Source: RUG14219 sp045538535 (GTDB lineage: Bacteria > Cyanobacteriota > Vampirovibrionia > Gastranaerophilales > Gastranaerophilaceae). From it: a stretch of DNA of 64,000 nucleotides. The notes under the pieces were generated by a model, which had not been told where the DNA came from, did not search any database, and was given only the letters and a program-made list of their open reading frames with translations. Where the stretch lies: contig JAZSRN010000026.1 of NCBI GenBank assembly GCA_045538535.1, positions 35,260-99,259 of the forward strand, given 5' to 3'. Made by a program: the position numbers and the translations under genes. This document shows positions 60,924 to 64,000 of this stretch, in pieces (position 1 is the stretch's first letter; each line of letters starts with the position of its first letter).

Positions 60924-61457
60924 ATGAAAAATAAAATATATAAAAAGATTTTATTGATAGTTTCTACAATACTTTTATCGCTGATTTTGCCTTGCAATAA
61001 AAGTTATTGTGTTGATATGGATAAAGACATGGTTTTAAAAAGCGGCATTTCCTTAGTTGAAAATGTTCCTCAAGGCTTGATGGGAAATTGGAGGGTATTC
61101 TCCGAACTCAAGAAAACCGATAATCCTTCTCGTTTTAAGTCCCAAAACATTGATTTATGGAACTTGTCAAAACAAAACGGCGTCATAAAATTACAAAATC
61201 CATTTTCGGGAGCTGAAGCCGAAATAAATGTAGATGAAGTTTCAGATAATTTCATTAAGTTTACAAAAATAGGAAAATATGACTCCAAAAGATTGACAGA
61301 TACAGTCGAATTAAGGTTAAATAATAATAGTTTCACCGGAGTAAATATAATTAAGCTTGAAAGTTTATCCGATATTGATAACAGCGTTATAAAGACGGAA
61401 ACTGCACGCTACAATTTGAAAGGTGAAAGGATTTCAGGAACAAGTATATTTGAATAG
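60924..61457 (+). CDS. Exported protein of unknown function
   Basis: 177 residues from the ATG at 60924; the longer frame from the TTG at 60900 would include the promoter. An N-terminal signal sequence is clear (KILLIVSTILLSLILPCNKSYC), with possible cleavage near residue 24-28. The mature part is beta-rich with a possible small barrel (WRVFSELKKTDNP, LWNLSKQNGVIKLQNPFSG). The family is unknown. It lies 12 nt before trxB and is probably cotranscribed with it. Confidence 0.7.
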   Translation: MKNKIYKKILLIVSTILLSLILPCNKSYCVDMDKDMVLKSGISLVENVPQGLMGNWRVFSELKKTDNPSRFKSQNIDLWNLSKQNGVIKLQNPFSGAEAEINVDEVSDNFIKFTKIGKYDSKRLTDTVELRLNNNSFTGVNIIKLESLSDIDNSVIKTETARYNLKGERISGTSIFE

Positions 61458-61469
61458 CGAGGATTTTAT

Positions 61470-62408
61470 ATGCAAAGTTACGAATTTGACACAATAATTT
61501 TAGGTGGAGGCCCAGCAGGGTTATCAGCAGGAATTTATGCCAGTCGTGGAGCAGTATCAACTGCAATTATTGATATTAATATGATGGGTGGTCAACCTTC
61601 TAATTATTTGGAATTGGAAAATTATCCAGGATTTTCTCTTGTCGGCGGGTATGATTTGATGGAAAAATTCGAAGAACACGCCGATAAATTCGGTGTAAAT
61701 AAATTTCCTATGCAAGAAATTGAAAAAATAGATTTGCTTGCAAATCCTAAAATTATCATTACAAAAGAAGCTGAATTCAAAGCTAAAACCGTAATATTGG
61801 CAATGGGCGCACAACCTATGAAATTAGGTGTTGCGGGCGAAAAAGAATTTGTTGGCAGAGGTGTGAGTTATTGCGCAGTATGTGACGGAGCATTCTATAG
61901 AGACAAAATTGTTGCAGTTGTCGGAGGAGGCAATGCCGCAGTTGAAGAAGCAATGTATTTGACAAAATTCGCAAGCAAAGTTTATTTAATTCACAGAAGA
62001 GACGAATTGCGTGCAGATAAAATTGTTCAAGAACGTGCGTTTGCAAATGAAAAAATCGAATTTGTATGGAATAGCGTTGTAAAAGAAATTAAAGGTGAGG
62101 ATTTGGTTACTACCGTAGTGTTGGAAAACACCAAAAACGGAAATATTACTGAATTGGCAACAAACGGAGTCTTCCCATATATTGGTATGACCCCAAATGT
62201 CGAAATGGTAAACGGTCAAATTCAACAAGACAGAGGCGGATTTATTATCACTGACGAAACAATGAAAACCTCAATTGACGGAGTTTTTGCAATAGGCGAC
62301 ATTAGAACAACTCCGTTAAGACAAGTTATAACTGCGGCTGCAGACGGAGCTATTGGCGCAGTATATGCCGTAAAATATATTGAAAGCTTAAAAGAAGTTG
62401 CGGTATAA
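61470..62408 (+). CDS. trxB: Thioredoxin reductase
   Basis: 312 residues. FAD motif IILGGGPAGLSAGIYASR, the redox-active CAVC pair (in VSYCAVCDGAFY), NADPH motif VVGGGNAAVEEAMYL and C-terminal FAIGDIRTTPLRQV are all present. It reduces thioredoxin with NADPH. GAGGA lies 6 nt before the ATG. It follows the exported protein gene by 12 nt and precedes an unknown protein and a thioredoxin-fold-like exported protein. Confidence 0.96.
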   Translation: MQSYEFDTIILGGGPAGLSAGIYASRGAVSTAIIDINMMGGQPSNYLELENYPGFSLVGGYDLMEKFEEHADKFGVNKFPMQEIEKIDLLANPKIIITKEAEFKAKTVILAMGAQPMKLGVAGEKEFVGRGVSYCAVCDGAFYRDKIVAVVGGGNAAVEEAMYLTKFASKVYLIHRRDELRADKIVQERAFANEKIEFVWNSVVKEIKGEDLVTTVVLENTKNGNITELATNGVFPYIGMTPNVEMVNGQIQQDRGGFIITDETMKTSIDGVFAIGDIRTTPLRQVITAAADGAIGAVYAVKYIESLKEVAV

Positions 62409-62488
62409 TAACAAGCCTATTTAAAATATTTTAACAAAAAGCGCAAAAAATTTTTTTCACGTGTTTTCACTTTTAACAAGGAGAAAAC

Positions 62489-63163
62489 ATGATAATTAAT
62501 AATACTTATTCAAATGATAAATTTACCGGTGCCTTCAGAATTAAACCGATAGAAACCCTTGCACAAAAAGAAATTCCCGAACTATTTACACAAGGCAGAC
62601 AAGTGTTTAATAATATTATAGAAGAAGGGGATGAATTTATCGTAGTGCGCAACAATTACGATAAACGAATCGCAAAATACATTACCGAAAACAATCTTAA
62701 AGATATCGAATATTATCCGGATATCAATACTTCTTGCCATTTAGACAGCGAACAACCCGAAGGATTGTTAGCATTATTAAAAAATAAATCATTACGTATT
62801 ATCACTGATTTAGAAGAGATGATGGCGGTAGTCAAAAAACAAAAAAAAGCTCCGAAACCTATAAACCCCGAAACCGAAACCGAAAAAATTGCAAACGCAC
62901 TACGTTTACATATTGAAAACCCCGAAACTACTGTTACAAAAAACTTTTTAACAATAAGAGACAACGCAAAACAGCGTACAATAAGCGTTGTTATGCAAGA
63001 CAACGGCAATAAATACGTATATGTGCGTCCCGATTCTTCATGCGAAGAAACTATTAAATGTTTCATTAATAAAAAGGGAGAAATCCTACATTCATACGAA
63101 ACACCAAAAGAAATACATAAATTTTTTAAACATTTCCAAAAAACAAAAAGTGATATTGAATAA
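62489..63163 (+). CDS. Unknown protein with N-terminal FTG motif
   Basis: 224 residues, not recognised. AAGGAG lies upstream of the ATG. The N-terminus YSNDKFTGAFRIKPI resembles that of the protein at 4920-5537. The first 110 residues contain EGDEFIVVRNNYDKRIAKYI and DLEEMMAVV. Residues 125-140 form a Lys/Pro/Glu linker, and the C-terminal 80 residues are an alpha/beta domain (RTISVVMQDNGNKYVYV, then CEETIKCFINKKGEI). It has no signal peptide or membrane segment. Confidence 0.65.
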   Translation: MIINNTYSNDKFTGAFRIKPIETLAQKEIPELFTQGRQVFNNIIEEGDEFIVVRNNYDKRIAKYITENNLKDIEYYPDINTSCHLDSEQPEGLLALLKNKSLRIITDLEEMMAVVKKQKKAPKPINPETETEKIANALRLHIENPETTVTKNFLTIRDNAKQRTISVVMQDNGNKYVYVRPDSSCEETIKCFINKKGEILHSYETPKEIHKFFKHFQKTKSDIE

Positions 63164-63272
63164 AAACTCTTTTGTATTCAAATTTTTTATATGTAGTTCA
63201 CTTGTTGACAATAACAAACACATGAGATATTATTTTTTTGAAATTAGATAATAGTTCAAAAGGAGAGTGCAA

Positions 63273-63878
63273 ATGGCTAGATTTTTGTTTTTGGTATTAA
63301 TATTAGCCGGGATAATCGGAGGATTTATGAATCGTGAAAACCTCCCAACAAAAGTTTCGAACAAAACATCCTATACCGCAATTAGCGAACAAAACAAAAG
63401 ACAAAACAGTGCGCAAAACACAAATAACATCCAAAAATCAAACACTTATACTGCAAAAATTTCAGCCAATAGCGTTAGACAATACTTCAAACAAAAAAAT
63501 ATTAGATATAGCAGTTACGGCAAAAAAATCGTTTTTTATGATGCATCTTCATCTAGTTGTCCATACGCCGCACAATTTAATAAAGAGATGCAATCTATAA
63601 TTTCAAGTGGCTCATATAGCATGAAATATGATTTCAAAATTCTACCGGAGATGGGTACAATAAGCTCCGTTTCAGATGCTGATTACGAAAAAATGAAAAA
63701 ATACAACATTCCAACTAATGGATTATTACCGGAATCAATCGCTAAACCGATTTTAGATTTTCATAAAGCTTGCGGTTTGTTTTGCATAATAGATTCGGAC
63801 TACAACATGATATACTCAACTTCGGCATTAGGAATGAATGATATAAGATTACTAAGAAACACTCTGAACAATTTATAA
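63273..63878 (+). CDS. Membrane-anchored thioredoxin-fold-like protein with CPYA motif
   Basis: 201 residues from the ATG at 63273, which has AAAAGGAG 7 nt upstream; a GTG at 63267 lies inside that signal. A hydrophobic N-terminus (FLFLVLILAGIIGG) would anchor it, followed by a Ser/Asn/Gln-rich linker to about 60. KKIVFYDASSSSCPYAAQF at 84-102 places C96 like the first cysteine of a CPYC thioredoxin-fold site, with the second replaced by alanine. C167 and C171 occur in HKACGLFCIID before a terminal strand. It is probably envelope thiol chemistry or a non-enzymatic relative. The link to trxB is positional. Confidence 0.6.
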   Translation: MARFLFLVLILAGIIGGFMNRENLPTKVSNKTSYTAISEQNKRQNSAQNTNNIQKSNTYTAKISANSVRQYFKQKNIRYSSYGKKIVFYDASSSSCPYAAQFNKEMQSIISSGSYSMKYDFKILPEMGTISSVSDADYEKMKKYNIPTNGLLPESIAKPILDFHKACGLFCIIDSDYNMIYSTSALGMNDIRLLRNTLNNL

Positions 63879-64000
63879 AAACTAACATTTTATTTAATAA
63901 AACATTCAATTTTGACTTTAAAAATTTAAAATCAAGACTTGATTTTTAGATGTATTAATGATAAATTAGAGATACCGCATGGGACTATGGCACTCTGCCG
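63879..64000. other. Right end of window, no assigned gene
   Basis: 122 nt. AAAATCA and TGATTTT near 63928-63945 form a weak AT-rich hairpin that may end the preceding transcript. TTGATT (63939-63944) with TAAATT (63962-63967) could be a promoter, and an ATG at 63979 opens a frame that runs to the window edge (MGLWHSA). It is too short to name. Confidence 0.3.

Noticed and set aside
62409..62488. CACGTG and A/T tracts before the gene at 62489 as a regulatory site
   Set aside because: A 6-bp palindrome occurs often by chance and nothing else supports it.
1..64000. CRISPR arrays, tRNA or rRNA genes, IS elements and prophage
   Set aside because: No regularly spaced direct repeats, tRNA-type T-loops, transposase motifs or phage structural genes were seen; the PF04020 'holin' family gene alone is not evidence of a phage.

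Overview
The window is AT-rich, gene-dense bacterial chromosome with about 63 protein genes. I found no rRNA, tRNA, insertion sequence, prophage or CRISPR array. The mix suggests a Gram-negative relative of the cyanobacteria, most likely a non-photosynthetic gut lineage such as Candidatus Gastranaerophilales (Vampirovibrionia/Melainabacteria). This is inference, from: a prepilin with the N-terminus G|FTLAEVLITLGIIGIIAAL; a SigF-type sigma factor next to the prepilin peptidase; glyQ without glyS and gatC without gatAB; heptose/LPS-type enzymes (RfaE2, two GT9 transferases); an MCE protein; flagellar genes; and anaerobic traits ([FeFe]-hydrogenase maturase HydG, a CoA-transferase, a ferredoxin-nitroreductase). 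No 16S gene is present to confirm it.

Layout. 1-5537: a truncated HELGH membrane protein, an orphan PhoR-like histidine kinase with a small membrane protein, a COG2509 flavoprotein and an unknown protein. 5584-11814: the smc-scpA-scpB condensin operon, ending in an unusual TPR/metzincin protease. 11913-16608: purine nucleoside phosphorylase, RNA polymerase omega, an MCE protein, upp, a TPR protein and hydG. 16730-24434: a TPR-GT41 glycosyltransferase, mnmA, a GH38 alpha-mannosidase, an exported protein and a fliJ-fliK-hook protein cluster closed by a terminator. 24579-32677: dapB-asd, rfaE2, a YkgJ-type protein, a divergent Dxs, a GT9, a two-subunit CoA-transferase and a ferredoxin-nitroreductase. 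32733-43324: a C_GCAxxG_C_C protein, a small XRE regulator divergent from a prepilin gene, yidD, a second GT9, an ABC-F ATPase, a DtxR-family metalloregulator, a LuxR-type regulator, two GT2 enzymes, another XRE regulator, a membrane protein behind a DtxR-like box, and pilD-sigF. 43464-51742: gatC, pyrG, a sugar-type MFS plus radical SAM pair, a histone-H1-like winged-helix protein, a DUF167 protein and a bifunctional Rel. 51743-63878: unknown proteins, a GH57 enzyme, glyQ, two tandem amino-acid permeases, trxB and a thioredoxin-fold-like protein.

Three threads stand out. (1) Seven genes (3435, 13128, 19432, 35401, 49514, 53178, 60924) have a -10-like hexamer 6 to 10 nt before the start codon and no Shine-Dalgarno, so they probably make leaderless mRNAs. 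Five of the seven have a gap of exactly 6 nt. (2) A DtxR-family regulator combines Mn-type and Fe-type metal ligands, and a 19-bp site matching 16 of 19 positions of the classical DtxR box lies about 2.5 kb away, before an uncharacterised membrane protein. (3) Two small XRE regulators lie beside candidate operators; one is a 34-bp perfect inverted repeat on the prepilin promoter. Several convergent gene pairs meet stop codon to stop codon, with no room for an intrinsic terminator. Starts were moved downstream from the longest open frame where a Shine-Dalgarno or promoter geometry favoured it.
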